64,000 nucleotides of DNA from Terriglobus aquaticus (lineage in GTDB: Bacteria; Acidobacteriota; Terriglobia; Terriglobales; Acidobacteriaceae): positions 3,224,001 to 3,288,000 of the forward strand of contig NZ_JAGSYB010000001.1 in assembly GCF_025685415.1 (NCBI RefSeq), read 5' to 3'. The position numbers and the translations under genes were made by a program. How positions within the stretch are numbered: the first letter of the stretch is position 1; each line of letters starts with the position of its first letter. A model generated the notes under the pieces. The model was not told the DNA's origin and ran no database searches. It worked only from the letters and a program-made list of their open reading frames with translations. Shown one piece after another: positions 9,179 to 17,633 of this stretch.

Positions 9179-9613
9179 ATGGGCATGGGAGGAGGCGGCG
9201 GCAAAGGAGCACGCTCCGACATCAACGTCACGCCGCTGATCGACGTTCTGCTGGTGCTGTTGATCATCTTCATGGTCATTCAGCCCAACGTGGTGCGCGG
9301 ACTGGATACGCTGGTCCCGCAGCCGCCGAAAGACAAGACTGCCGACGTGGACAACCGCACCATCGTGGTGCAGGTGAAGGCCAACGGCAAGGGCACACCG
9401 ACGTACCAGATCAACGAAGATCCACCGCTGAACCTGACCGACCTAACCGAGAAGCTGCGGACCATCTTTGAGGCCCGTAACGACAAGGTGATGTTCGTCA
9501 AGGGCGATCCATCGCTCGACTTCGCCGCGGTCACCCCCGTCATCGACGACGGCCACGCAGCCGGCGTCGACAACATCGGCATCATCACGCCGCGGGTTGA
9601 GTCGGGCCAGTAG
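9179..9613 (+). CDS. exbD: ExbD/TolR biopolymer transport protein (second copy)
   Basis: This 144-residue ExbD/TolR family protein has a glycine-rich cytoplasmic start (MGMGGGGGKG), one membrane helix, and the conserved Asp at residue 22 within PLIDVLLVLLIIFMV. The periplasmic domain ends GVDNIGIITPR. AAAGGAG lies 7 bases before the ATG. Relative to the first copy, the helix is of the LIDVLLVL type shared with the third copy, indicating copies 2 and 3 are closer. A strong terminator at 9628-9671 closes the operon after this gene. Confidence 0.92.
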   Translation: MGMGGGGGKGARSDINVTPLIDVLLVLLIIFMVIQPNVVRGLDTLVPQPPKDKTADVDNRTIVVQVKANGKGTPTYQINEDPPLNLTDLTEKLRTIFEARNDKVMFVKGDPSLDFAAVTPVIDDGHAAGVDNIGIITPRVESGQ

Positions 9614-9627
9614 CGTTCGCAACAAGT

Positions 9628-9671
9628 AGGACAGAAGGGGACGGCTAATGCCGTCCCCTTCGTCTTGTCCT
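9628..9671 (+). terminator. Terminator after the tonB-exbB-exbD-exbD operon
   Basis: AAGGGGACGGC, the loop TAAT and GCCGTCCCCTT form an 11-bp stem. It is extended by flanking AGGACA/TGTCCT pairing to about 18 bp with one mismatch. This is a strong factor-independent terminator shape. Confidence 0.8.
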
Positions 9672-10057
9672 AACGTCGCCTGACTTGCGCGCGGCCTCCC
9701 GCGAGATCGGAACGCCGCGCTCCCCGGGGCCGCGAGCCTCCGGCCTGCCTCGCGCTAGCAATACGCCTTAGCGCAAGATCTCTGCGTCTCTGCCTGCGCG
9801 CTCCTGGGGCGAGGGTAGCCGTACCTGAGCGTCAGCGCCACGCGTTCAGGCGCTCAGGCACGTTCGGGCCCTTCAACTCCAACTCAGCATAGGGGCGGCA
9901 CAAAGCGTCAGGCATCGGTGTCTTCGCTACACGGTCCTCGTCGCCGCGTGCGCTTGCTCTCTCGCTTCCTGCAGGCCAGGCGCTGGTGTGGGCTACACCA
10001 CCGCTCCTTCCCGCTCTCGCGCTCACCGCCTCTGCCCAGCCCGCGCCCTGCGCGCAC
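9672..10057. other. Non-coding gap before the third exbD
   Basis: I see no credible gene in this roughly 385-base, GC-rich stretch. Open frames here lack ribosome-binding sites and recognisable protein. Because a terminator precedes it, a separate promoter for the third exbD gene should lie here, but no convincing -35/-10 pair was recognised. Confidence 0.5.
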
Positions 10058-10069
10058 AAGGAGAGCTCC

Positions 10070-10498
10070 ATGGCAATGACCACCGCGACCACTCGTTCGG
10101 CGCACGCCGCCATCAACGTGACTCCACTCATCGACGTTCTGCTGGTGCTCCTCATCATCTTCATGGTGATCGAGCCAAGCGCCGTCCATGGACTTTCTGC
10201 GATGGCCCCGCAGCCGTCACCGAGGCATCGAGAGGCGCCCTATCCGCAGTCCATCGTTGTCACTATCGAGGGGAACGCTTCGGCTCCAGCCTACGCACTT
10301 GACGGCGTCCCGCTTCAGCAATCGGACCTGCCGGAGCATCTGCGGCAACTCGTCCAGCAGCAAGGCCGGACCACCTTGCTGGTCCACGCCTCGCCCGGTC
10401 TCGACTATGCCGACGTCACCACCGTTCTGAACGCTGGACGCGCGGCTGGCGCGGACAATATGGCATTGCTGACCGGCGCAGACACAGCCAGGAATTGA
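10070..10498 (+). CDS. exbD: ExbD/TolR biopolymer transport protein (third copy)
   Basis: This is a 142-residue ExbD/TolR protein with a membrane helix carrying the motif INVTPLIDVLLVLLIIFMV (Asp at residue 22) and a periplasmic domain ending AAGADNMALLTG. The ATG at 10070 is chosen because AAGGAGAG lies 5 bases upstream and the family similarity begins just after it; an in-frame ATG at 9986 would add 28 unrelated residues. It is separated from the other exbD genes by a terminator and a 450-base gap, so it is probably transcribed independently and may provide an alternative ExbD for some conditions. Confidence 0.88.
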   Translation: MAMTTATTRSAHAAINVTPLIDVLLVLLIIFMVIEPSAVHGLSAMAPQPSPRHREAPYPQSIVVTIEGNASAPAYALDGVPLQQSDLPEHLRQLVQQQGRTTLLVHASPGLDYADVTTVLNAGRAAGADNMALLTGADTARN

Positions 10499-10846
10499 TC
10501 TGCTTCGACGGATTGCAGGCGTCAGCGTGGCGCCTGCCATTCACGGCTTGGTCCGTTCTCAACCTTGATTGCTCCGACGAAGGCGAGACTCGGCACGAAG
10601 GTGATGCGTCCATCCGTTTAGGCGACAGCCACTGCTTCGTGCTATACCGGAGTGGTCAAGCCTACATCGGGGCAGCTCACTTGCTTGCGAGTGTCTGCCG
10701 TTTTGGTGGTCTTCTCCTCAGTGCCTTGCACCGGCTGGTCACAAGTGCAAATCTGCGGATACAATCACTCCACAACAGCGCGCCACTACCTTGCGCGCAA
10801 AGAACTTATTTTGCCCAGGACGAACGGACTCTGCATGCCGCAACTG
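10499..10846. other. Non-coding gap upstream of the TPR lipoprotein gene
   Basis: No gene is supported in this stretch. A possible extended -10 element, GGATACAAT, lies near 10757-10765, about 100 bases before the next start codon, but its -35 partner is not clear. Confidence 0.4.
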
Positions 10847-10864
10847 AAGGAGACATTTGGCTCA

Positions 10865-11686
10865 ATGAAACTGAACGGACGTGTTCCAGCCGCGGCTGCA
10901 CTCGCGCTCGCCATGACTCTGCTTTCTGGTTGCAACCAGCTCAAAGCGCGCGACGACATCAACAAAGGCGTGCAGTCGTTCAAGAACGCGCAGTATGAGC
11001 AGGCCATCGGGTACTTCCAGGAAGCCAAGCGCCTGGACCCCAAGCTGCCCATGGCTGACCTGTATCTGGGCACCGCCTACTCCTATCTGGTCATCCCGAA
11101 CTCGACCGACGACGCGAACATGAAGACGGCCAACAACGCCATCGCGATCTTCAAGCAGTACCTGGCCGACCACCCGGGCGATAAGACCTCGCTGCAGCAG
11201 CTTGCGTCGATCTACCGCAACATCAAGCAGCCTGCGGAAGCCAAGCAGTACGAGATGCAGGTCATCCAGGTGGATCCGAAGGATGCCGAGGCGCACTACA
11301 CCATCGGCGCCGTCAACTTTGTTGAGACCTACAACAATGCAGTCAAGATCCTGGGTGAGAGTGGTCTGAAGGACGACGGTCAGGGCAACGTCAAGATGTC
11401 CAAGGACACCTGTACGAAGCTGAAGGCGGCAAACACGGCCCTGGTTGCCGAAGGTATCGACCACCTGAACCAGGCGGTACAGTTGCGTACCGATTACGAC
11501 GACGCGCTGCAGTACCTGAACCTGATGTACCGTCGCAAGGCCGATGTGGATTGTGGCAATGCGGCCGCGGTGAAGGACGACCTGGCCAAGGCCGATGACT
11601 ACGTGAAGCAGTCTATGGGTGCCCGCGCCAACAACGAGAAGAAGAAGGAAGAGAAGGCCTCGCACGGTGTGGTAACCGGCGAGTAA
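10865..11686 (+). CDS. TPR-repeat lipoprotein
   Basis: This 273-residue protein has a lipoprotein signal peptide (lipobox LLSGC, lipidated Cys near residue 22) followed by tetratricopeptide repeats. These include GVQSFKNAQYEQAIGYFQEA, LPMADLYLGTAYSYL and a further repeat around DAEAHYTIGAVNF. It ends in a Lys/Glu-rich tail. TPR lipoproteins usually act as periplasmic scaffolds; the partner is unknown. The ATG at 10865 is preferred because the signal peptide starts there and AAGGAG lies 12 bases upstream; the frame is open further upstream without a signal sequence. A clear terminator follows. Confidence 0.87.
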   Translation: MKLNGRVPAAAALALAMTLLSGCNQLKARDDINKGVQSFKNAQYEQAIGYFQEAKRLDPKLPMADLYLGTAYSYLVIPNSTDDANMKTANNAIAIFKQYLADHPGDKTSLQQLASIYRNIKQPAEAKQYEMQVIQVDPKDAEAHYTIGAVNFVETYNNAVKILGESGLKDDGQGNVKMSKDTCTKLKAANTALVAEGIDHLNQAVQLRTDYDDALQYLNLMYRRKADVDCGNAAAVKDDLAKADDYVKQSMGARANNEKKKEEKASHGVVTGE

Positions 11687-11708
11687 GCTGACCGAAAGTC
11701 GCACAGGA

Positions 11709-11732
11709 GCCCGCCAGAAATGGCGGGCTTTT
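11709..11732 (+). terminator. Terminator after the TPR lipoprotein gene
   Basis: GCCCGCCA, the loop GAAA and TGGCGGGC form an 8-bp GC-rich stem followed by TTTTGCTTT. This is the standard factor-independent form. Confidence 0.85.
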
Positions 11733-11769
11733 GCTTTCCAGGCTCGCAGTTTCCCGTCTACCTCGAAAG

Positions 11770-12618
11770 ATGATGTTTGAACGTGCGATCTGCTGGGCGT
11801 CCGCTGCCGCAGCAAGCCTCCTGCTTATGCCTTGTACCGCGGACGCACAGAGCGACTGGATCAAGGACTTTCAGGCGCGCAGCACGCGCTATACCGCGCA
11901 GCAGCCACGCTGGCCGGGGCCCGTCTTCGCCAGCACACCGCAGCTCGTGCAAGTGCTCCGCGAAGACTTTGCGCACCAGGAAAGCGGCGGCACGCACCTG
12001 TGGAACATTGGCGTTGGCAAAGGCCTGCAGTTCGTTCCCCTGCCACGCACAGAGTTCACCTTCGCCATCCCGTCACACCTGCGACGCGTCGACGAGGAGC
12101 CCGACGGCTTCGGCGACTTCAACTGCGCCGTGAAGTACCGTCTGCTGGGCGCACCAGAGAAGCGGGGCAACTACATCCTCAGCGCGCAGCTTGGCGCGGC
12201 GGTTCCCACGGGCAACGACGCGAACAACTCGGCTGACGCGGCGGTGATCCCGCAACTGATGGGTGGCAAGGGCTGGGGCCGCTTCGACCAGAGCGCCGCT
12301 GTGCTCGCCACGGTACCGGTGCACCACGCCGGCCGCAACGGTCACGTGTTCACGGCGCATACCGCATCCCAGTTTCACGCGAGCAAGTACGTCTGGCCCG
12401 CGATTGAGACGACGGCCACCCACTGGATTGGCGGCCGCCGCGATGGGCAGACGCAGTTCCTCATGGGCCCCACGCTGATCGTCGGCCGGCTGCCGTACAC
12501 GCGGCACGAGAAGGACCGCCGCCGCGGTATCTCGCTCGGCTTCGGCTACCAGGTGGCCGTCACGCACACGCACGCGGTGAACCACATTGCGCAAACCAGT
12601 CTTCGCATCCACTTCTAG
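11770..12618 (+). CDS. Predicted outer-membrane beta-barrel protein
   Basis: This roughly 282-residue protein has an N-terminal signal peptide ending near ADAQ (about residue 26). Alternating hydrophobic/polar strands follow, with family-like phrases FGDFNCAVKYRLLGAP and LGAAVPTGND, resembling the outer-membrane 'transporter/Phenol_MetA_deg-like' barrels. It ends with SLRIHF, a C-terminal aromatic residue typical of outer-membrane proteins. Start codons at 11770 and 11773 are both possible. An ATG at 11731 in the same frame lies inside the upstream terminator and is unlikely. The substrate cannot be inferred. The next gene, an MFS transporter, starts 37 bases later on the same strand and may be co-transcribed. 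Confidence 0.7.
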   Translation: MMFERAICWASAAAASLLLMPCTADAQSDWIKDFQARSTRYTAQQPRWPGPVFASTPQLVQVLREDFAHQESGGTHLWNIGVGKGLQFVPLPRTEFTFAIPSHLRRVDEEPDGFGDFNCAVKYRLLGAPEKRGNYILSAQLGAAVPTGNDANNSADAAVIPQLMGGKGWGRFDQSAAVLATVPVHHAGRNGHVFTAHTASQFHASKYVWPAIETTATHWIGGRRDGQTQFLMGPTLIVGRLPYTRHEKDRRRGISLGFGYQVAVTHTHAVNHIAQTSLRIHF

Positions 12619-12655
12619 CGGCCGGCCTGCCCGGCAGCGTTTACGATAAGCCGCA

Positions 12656-13951
12656 GTGTCCACCCATCCCACGCTCCCGGCGCAGCCCCGCCGCTTTCCC
12701 ACATGGCTGGTCGGCGTCCTCTACTCGGCCTCGGGTTCTATGAATGGCTTTGTTGCGGTGGCGTTGGCGACGCTGCTGACCGGGCACGGCGTGAGTAACG
12801 CGCGCGAAGCCACCATCACGGCCATCATCCTGACTCCTAGCTACCTCAGCTTCCTGCTCACGCCTCTGGTGGACTGCGGCATGAGCCGCCGCACGTGGGC
12901 CATGCTGCTGGCGTTGGCGGGCGCCATATGCCTGGGCAGCGGCGTTCTGCTTACGCCCGCAGCCAGCGCCAACGGAGGCCATGGTCCCGGAGCAAACCTG
13001 CTCATCGTCCTTCTCCTGCTCGGCTACCTCTGTACGCAGATGTACTCCAGCACCATCGGCGGCATGGTTCCCAACCTGGTGGAGCGCTCCCGCCAAAGCG
13101 CCGCCAGCGCGTGGCTCAACGTCGCCTACCTTGGCCTGACCGGGGCCTGCGGATACCTCTCCGTGCTGGAGATCCGCCACCTGCCACTGCGGCTGGCGGC
13201 GTGCGTCATTCCTCTGCCGATCCTGCTGTCCGCGTCACCTCTGCTGTTCACCGCAAAGGAAGATCGCATCCCGAAGCGCGTCGGCACCGCCATGCGCGAA
13301 CTCGGCCGCAACCTGCTGCTGTCCGCAAAGCAGCGCAGCTACTGGTTCGCGCTGCTGGTCTTTATCGTTCCGTCAGCCACGTTTGCCATGCAGAACCTGT
13401 TCGGCGGCATCGGCCGTGACTTCGGAGTCAGCGACGATCGCACCGCCTTCATCAGCGGCGTGGTACTTGCCGTGGCGTGCATTGCCGGTGCCGCGCTCGG
13501 CGGCCCGCTCAGCAACCGCTACGACCGCCGCCTCCTGTTCATTGCGCCTGCCATGGTCGCCGGGCTCGGCTCGCTTGCGATGATCGGCCTATTGAATCGC
13601 GGCATTGCTCCCGCGACTGTGTTTCTGGCCGGAGTGATTTTCTACAACGTGATGGCCGGCATCAACTACACCGCGACCAGCGCGCTGGTGTTCCAGATTG
13701 TCGGCCGCGACAACCCGCTCTCGGCCACGCAGTACGCCATCTGCATCGCGGCATGCAACGCTGCGATTGCGGGCGCGGTCGCTCTCGACGGCAGCGGCTC
13801 AACCCTGCACGGCCACTGGTCCGGCGCCCGCGGCGAACTGCTGGTCGATGCCCTGCTCAGCCTCGTTCTCGGCTCCATCGTGCTGGCCTTGGTGTACCGC
13901 TTCGGCGGCGGCTTTCCACGCCCGCCGGTTAGCGATGAGCAAGAGGCATAG
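12656..13951 (+). CDS. MFS transporter, AmpG/PAT-like
   Basis: This 431-residue inner-membrane protein has about 12 hydrophobic segments and an intracellular loop GGPLSNRYDRRLL between helices, which is the MFS signature position. The early helices (STLLTGHGVSN region, then TPSYLSFLLTPLVDCGMSRRTW) resemble the PAT/AmpG branch, whose members carry muropeptides or acetyl-CoA; the actual substrate is uncertain. Translation probably starts at the GTG at 12656, since no better upstream start exists. It follows the outer-membrane protein closely and converges with the epimerase gene on the other strand. Confidence 0.82.
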   Translation: MSTHPTLPAQPRRFPTWLVGVLYSASGSMNGFVAVALATLLTGHGVSNAREATITAIILTPSYLSFLLTPLVDCGMSRRTWAMLLALAGAICLGSGVLLTPAASANGGHGPGANLLIVLLLLGYLCTQMYSSTIGGMVPNLVERSRQSAASAWLNVAYLGLTGACGYLSVLEIRHLPLRLAACVIPLPILLSASPLLFTAKEDRIPKRVGTAMRELGRNLLLSAKQRSYWFALLVFIVPSATFAMQNLFGGIGRDFGVSDDRTAFISGVVLAVACIAGAALGGPLSNRYDRRLLFIAPAMVAGLGSLAMIGLLNRGIAPATVFLAGVIFYNVMAGINYTATSALVFQIVGRDNPLSATQYAICIAACNAAIAGAVALDGSGSTLHGHWSGARGELLVDALLSLVLGSIVLALVYRFGGGFPRPPVSDEQEA

Positions 13952-13954
13952 GCA

Positions 13955-13981
13955 TTCGCTGCTCGCCCGAAATGCAGCGAA
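13955..13981. terminator. Hairpin between convergent genes
   Basis: TTCGCTGC and GCAGCGAA form an 8-bp stem with an 11-base loop exactly between the convergent MFS transporter and epimerase genes. There is no long T-run, so its efficiency as a terminator is uncertain. Confidence 0.45.
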
Positions 13982-13984
13982 GTT

Positions 13985-15028
13985 CTACCCCTGGCGTTTC
14001 TCCGTGGTCGCCCGCATTTGACGGACCAGATCCGTGGCAGTGCTTTGCCAGTCGGCATATCGGAACGGGAAGCCTTCGCGTTCCAAACGCCCCGGATACA
14101 CCCAGCGACTCTTCAGCACCAGCTCCGGCTCGGTGCGCAGCAGGAACGTGCCAATCTGAATCGCCCACTCCGGCGCGGGTGGGCCGAAGCGCACACCCCA
14201 GGCTTTGCGAAGTGTGCGCATGAAGTCGCGGTTCGTGGGCGCCTCCGGTGCCGACAGGTTCACAACACCGTCCCAGCGTTCGTCCTCCAGGAGCATCTCC
14301 ACCGCGCGAACATAATCCTCGGCGTGCATCCAGCTCACGCGTTGGGTGCCTTTGCCGTTGGTGCCGCCCAGGCCGAACCGTACCAGCCGAGATAGCACGG
14401 CAAAGATGCTGCCCGGCTGCGGGCTCATCACCAGCGACGTACGCAGCGCAACGCGGCGCGTCCTCGGCATGGCATGCTCAAACAGCGCCGCCTCCCAGTC
14501 GAGGCCGACTTTCACGCTGAAAGCCCACGACTTCGGAACGCCCGCCTCGTGACCACCCTCTTCACCACTGAACTCGTCCTGCGCGCGGTCCAGGGAGTGG
14601 CGGTAGATCGTCGCCGTGCTCGCGTTCAACCACACCGGCGGCGCGTGCCGCAGACGTCGCATTACCGCCCCCAGCCGCGACGTCGTGTCGATTCGCGAGT
14701 GGTAGATCTCGTCGCGTTGCTTTGCGGTGGCGCGTGTGTTCACGCTGCGCCCGCTCAGGTGAATGCACGCATCCGCACCGTCGAGGGCGTCGATCCAGTC
14801 GCCGTCTTTCGCGGGATCCCACGGCAGCACCGTCCATGGCCGTTTTGGCTGCTGGTGCGGGTTTCGGCTCAGCACAGTTACTTTGTCGCCGCGAGCATGG
14901 AAGTGCTCCGCAAGCAGTTCGCCCACATGCCCGCTACCGCCCGGTATTACAATGCGGCGAGACGTTCGCTCGGCCATGGTTGTCTGCGCGGTTTGCTCCT
15001 GCGTGGCCTGCTTCGTGTCACTTGCCAT
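13985..15028 (-). CDS. TIGR01777/YfcH-type NAD-dependent epimerase
   Basis: This protein of about 347 residues has an N-terminal Rossmann fold (IVIPGGSGHVGELLAEH), the motif DGADACIHLSGRSV and a C-terminal region with SAPEAPTNRDFMRTL and RWVYPGRLEREGF. These mark it as a TIGR01777 epimerase (E. coli YfcH family), an atypical short-chain dehydrogenase of unproven substrate. The ATG at 15028 overlaps the end of the tetR-family gene by 11 bases, which suggests translational coupling. A later ATG (MAERTSRR) is also possible and would remove 17 residues. It is the last gene of an operon membrane protein - TetR - epimerase, controlled from the region near 16.2 kb. Confidence 0.85.
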   Translation of the reverse strand: MASDTKQATQEQTAQTTMAERTSRRIVIPGGSGHVGELLAEHFHARGDKVTVLSRNPHQQPKRPWTVLPWDPAKDGDWIDALDGADACIHLSGRSVNTRATAKQRDEIYHSRIDTTSRLGAVMRRLRHAPPVWLNASTATIYRHSLDRAQDEFSGEEGGHEAGVPKSWAFSVKVGLDWEAALFEHAMPRTRRVALRTSLVMSPQPGSIFAVLSRLVRFGLGGTNGKGTQRVSWMHAEDYVRAVEMLLEDERWDGVVNLSAPEAPTNRDFMRTLRKAWGVRFGPPAPEWAIQIGTFLLRTEPELVLKSRWVYPGRLEREGFPFRYADWQSTATDLVRQMRATTEKRQG

Positions 15029-15728
15029 ACACCACCTCCAGCAGGTCTCCGGCAATACGGTGCAGCGGCCGCAGCAGCGGCAGCGCGGCCAGCCGTAGTG
15101 TGATGGTCAGCATTTTCAGCGTGCCGTCCAGCAGCGCGGTGGTGCGGTGCTGCTCGGGCGATTCGTCGAATACCCAGAACAGTAGAATGCCCATCTGGTA
15201 CAGCCACAAGAGCCGCGGCAGGTACGGCGCGATGTTCTTCGGCAGCTTGACCTTTGCCTGCGCGACCGCCTGCTCGAAGAAGGCCTGGTCGCGTTCGCGG
15301 ATCGCCGCGGTGTCCGGGCTGAACGGCGACACAGGCGCCCGCGGATTCACATGCGATGCCAGAGCGCTCATCAACTGCCGGTTCTCGGCAAAGGTTTGGA
15401 GTTTTACCCGGATGATCCCGCGCAGCGTCTCTTCCAACGGAGCCTTCCTCGCCAGCACCTCTTCCAGCGCGGGCTGCATCGTGTGCTGCGCTTCCTCATA
15501 AAACGCCAGCACGATCGCGTCTTTTGCGGGGAAGTAGTAGTACGCCGCTCCTACCGCCATGCCGGCGGCGGCGGCCACCTCCCGCATGGTGGCCGCCTCA
15601 AAGCCGCGCTCGCGAAAGACACCGAGCGCGGCCTGGAGGATGCGTGCCCGCGTCTCCTTAGACTTGCGAGAGGCCGCGGGCGCCGCAGTCCGAGTCTCCG
15701 GTTCACCGTCCCGAGCGTTGCGGCTCAC
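15018..15728 (-). CDS. TetR/AcrR-family transcriptional repressor
   Basis: This is a 236-residue regulator. A basic N-terminus leads into a TetR helix-turn-helix at about residues 25-70, with RILQAALGVFRERGFEAATM, then REVAAAAGMAVGAAYYYFPAKD. The helical C-terminal half would bind an unknown ligand. The start is GTG and overlaps the stop of the preceding membrane-protein gene by four bases (GTGA), so the two are translationally coupled. Two identical palindromes TGAACGCGTTCA in the promoter region of this operon are strong candidates for its operator, making it an autorepressor. Confidence 0.9.
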   Translation of the reverse strand: MSRNARDGEPETRTAAPAASRKSKETRARILQAALGVFRERGFEAATMREVAAAAGMAVGAAYYYFPAKDAIVLAFYEEAQHTMQPALEEVLARKAPLEETLRGIIRVKLQTFAENRQLMSALASHVNPRAPVSPFSPDTAAIRERDQAFFEQAVAQAKVKLPKNIAPYLPRLLWLYQMGILLFWVFDESPEQHRTTALLDGTLKMLTITLRLAALPLLRPLHRIAGDLLEVVYGK

Positions 15729-16150
15729 GCACGCACCTGGTCCGCAGCGGCGAATGCAGTTGCCGGTCCCGCAGCGATCGAAGGAACCACACTGCCCGCG
15801 TAGGCAGTCATCCCTTGCCGGTTCCGCATGCGCGTCAGTACCAGGATGTTCAGGAAGTGCACGATGCCCAGCACCAGCATGACCGCGCCAAGCTTGGCGC
15901 TCTCCAGTTCAATCACCGCGCGCAGGTTCTGCAGGGGATCGCCGGTCTTCAGGTACAGCGCCACATACCCAAGATTCATCATGTAGAAGCCGACCACCAG
16001 CAGGCTGTTCACGCTGTCGGCCAGCGCCTCGTTGCCGTGAAAAGCGTCCACCAGGAACACGCGGCCGCTGCTATGCAGGGTGCGTGCCACCCACACGGTC
16101 AGCGCAATGCTGATGAGGAGATAGCTGAAGTAGCAAATCGGGACGTACAT
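15725..16150 (-). CDS. Small integral membrane protein
   Basis: This 141-residue protein has about three or four hydrophobic segments (SYLLISIALTVWVA near residue 9; SVNSLLVVGFYMMNLGYVALYL near 47; LGAVMLVLGIVHFLNILVLTRM near 87). No enzymatic motif was seen and the family was not recognised. It is the first gene of the TetR-regulated operon and lies directly downstream of the twin operator. It could be the effector that the regulator controls, for instance in membrane stress or lipid adaptation, but that is speculation. Confidence 0.8.
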   Translation of the reverse strand: MYVPICYFSYLLISIALTVWVARTLHSSGRVFLVDAFHGNEALADSVNSLLVVGFYMMNLGYVALYLKTGDPLQNLRAVIELESAKLGAVMLVLGIVHFLNILVLTRMRNRQGMTAYAGSVVPSIAAGPATAFAAADQVRA

Positions 16151-16225
16151 ACTTGGCTCCTTTCGGCTGGTGCTTCCTGCTCGTTTTCGTGCGGCGCTTT
16201 CGCCCGCCTGCTCATGCTGCCATTC

Positions 16226-16237
16226 TGAACGCGTTCA
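16226..16237. promoter_or_regulatory. Palindromic operator, copy 1 (probable TetR site)
   Basis: TGAACGCGTTCA is a perfect 12-bp palindrome. It sits in a wider context TTCTGAACGCGTTCAAA that recurs inverted at the second copy. It lies 76 bases upstream of the membrane-protein start codon in the divergent region between that operon and alanine racemase. Confidence 0.75.
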
Positions 16238-16279
16238 AAAACTAGGATGGAGCAGGGCTGCACCGGGTTGCAAGATATT

Positions 16280-16291
16280 TGAACGCGTTCA
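16280..16291. promoter_or_regulatory. Palindromic operator, copy 2 (probable TetR site)
   Basis: This is the second perfect copy of TGAACGCGTTCA. Its flanks are the reverse complement of those of copy 1, so the two 17-bp sites face each other, with centres 54 bp apart. They could repress the operon cooperatively and may also touch the alanine racemase promoter. Confidence 0.75.
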
Positions 16292-16364
16292 GAAAAGGAG
16301 CATCGATTCTTGGCAAGCTGCCTTTCGAAAGAGCGCCCGCGGAGGACTCGGTAGCATAGAACCG

Positions 16365-17615
16365 ATGCGTCCTGTTGCGGTTCAGCACACGCGCCCGGTG
16401 TGGGCTGAAGTTTCCTCCGGTGCCCTCTGCGCCAACTACCGGCGGCTCTGCGCGGCGGCGGGACCGGGCATAAAGGTGCTGGCCGTGGTGAAGGCCAACG
16501 CGTATGGTCACGGCGCCACCGAGTGCGCGCCCGTGCTCTTTGGCGCCGGCGCCCGCTGGTTCGGCGTGACCGCGGTGGAGGAGGGCGTGACCGTGCGCAA
16601 CGCCCTGCGGGCCGCCGGCATTGCCGACGCCGAAGCGCGCATCCTGATCATGTGCGGCGTGTGGCAGCACGAGGCCGCTGCCTGCTTCGATCACGCGCTC
16701 ACGCCAGTGGTGTGGGAGCCATACCAGCTTGCCCTGCTGGAAGAGGAAGCGGCCCGGCGGGGTGTGCCGCCCCGCAGCTTCGCCGTTCACGTCGAAGTCG
16801 ATACCGGCATGGCGCGCCAAGGCGTCGCACCGGGCCCGGCACTGGCTGTCCTGCTGGCCGCGCTGCAGGCTTCGCACCATCTTCAGCTCGAAGCCTTGAT
16901 GACACATTTTGCCTCGGCCGAGGTGGTCGACGATCCGCAGAACCGCGAACAGCAGCGGCGCTTCGAAGCCGCGCTGCACCAGGCACACGAAGCCGACCTC
17001 ACCCCAGCGCTGCTGCACGCCGGCAACACCTCCGGCGTAGACAGCGCCGAGACGGCGGCGTGGCTGCCCACGCTGCCATCCACGCTGGCCGCCTTGGGCC
17101 GCACCGCGCCGCAGCTCATGACGCGCGCCGGCCTGGCTCTCTACGGCTACGCGTTGCCGCTGCACCAGGGCGCGGCGGAACCGGTCTCGCACCTCGCCGC
17201 CATCGAACCCGCACTGGTCTGGAAGACGCGCATCGTCAGCCTGCGCGATCTGGGACGCGGCGAGACCGTGGGCTACAACGCAACCTACGTGACTGCCCGG
17301 CCCATGCGCGTGGCGTTGCTGCCTGTCGGTTACGCCGACGGCTTCCGTCGTGCGCTCTCCTCTACCAACGCGGTCGAGGGCTCTGCCGTGCTGCTGCACG
17401 GCCGTCGCGCCCCCATCGTCGGCCGCGTGTCGATGGACCTGTCCGTTGTCGACGTGAGCGCGATTCCTGAGGCCGCGGTCGGCGACGCCGTAACGCTGCT
17501 GGGCCGCGACGGCGCCCTGGCGATTTCCGCGGCGGAACACGCTCGTCTCGCGGGCACCAACGTGTACGAAGTGCTTTGCGGCATCAGCGACCGCGTTCCG
17601 CGACTGATCGTCTAG
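16365..17615 (+). CDS. alr: Alanine racemase
   Basis: This 416-residue PLP enzyme interconverts L- and D-alanine for peptidoglycan. The PLP-binding lysine is in VVKANAYGHGA (Lys43). The second-domain catalytic tyrosine region is GETVGYNATYVT. The motifs LLPVGYADGFRR and GRVSMDLSVVDVS are characteristic of the C-terminal beta-domain. The ATG at 16365 is chosen because family similarity starts immediately after it; GGAGG lies 19 bases upstream, which is rather far, so a slightly later start is conceivable. It diverges from the TetR operon and converges with the M28 peptidase gene. Confidence 0.95.
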   Translation: MRPVAVQHTRPVWAEVSSGALCANYRRLCAAAGPGIKVLAVVKANAYGHGATECAPVLFGAGARWFGVTAVEEGVTVRNALRAAGIADAEARILIMCGVWQHEAAACFDHALTPVVWEPYQLALLEEEAARRGVPPRSFAVHVEVDTGMARQGVAPGPALAVLLAALQASHHLQLEALMTHFASAEVVDDPQNREQQRRFEAALHQAHEADLTPALLHAGNTSGVDSAETAAWLPTLPSTLAALGRTAPQLMTRAGLALYGYALPLHQGAAEPVSHLAAIEPALVWKTRIVSLRDLGRGETVGYNATYVTARPMRVALLPVGYADGFRRALSSTNAVEGSAVLLHGRRAPIVGRVSMDLSVVDVSAIPEAAVGDAVTLLGRDGALAISAAEHARLAGTNVYEVLCGISDRVPRLIV

Positions 17616-17633
17616 CGCGAGCGGCCGCGCCTT

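Noticed and set aside
9751-9774. CGCGCTAGCA and CTTAGCGCAAG as LacI-type sites upstream of the third exbD
   Set aside because: Too many mismatches to the palindrome and not symmetric.
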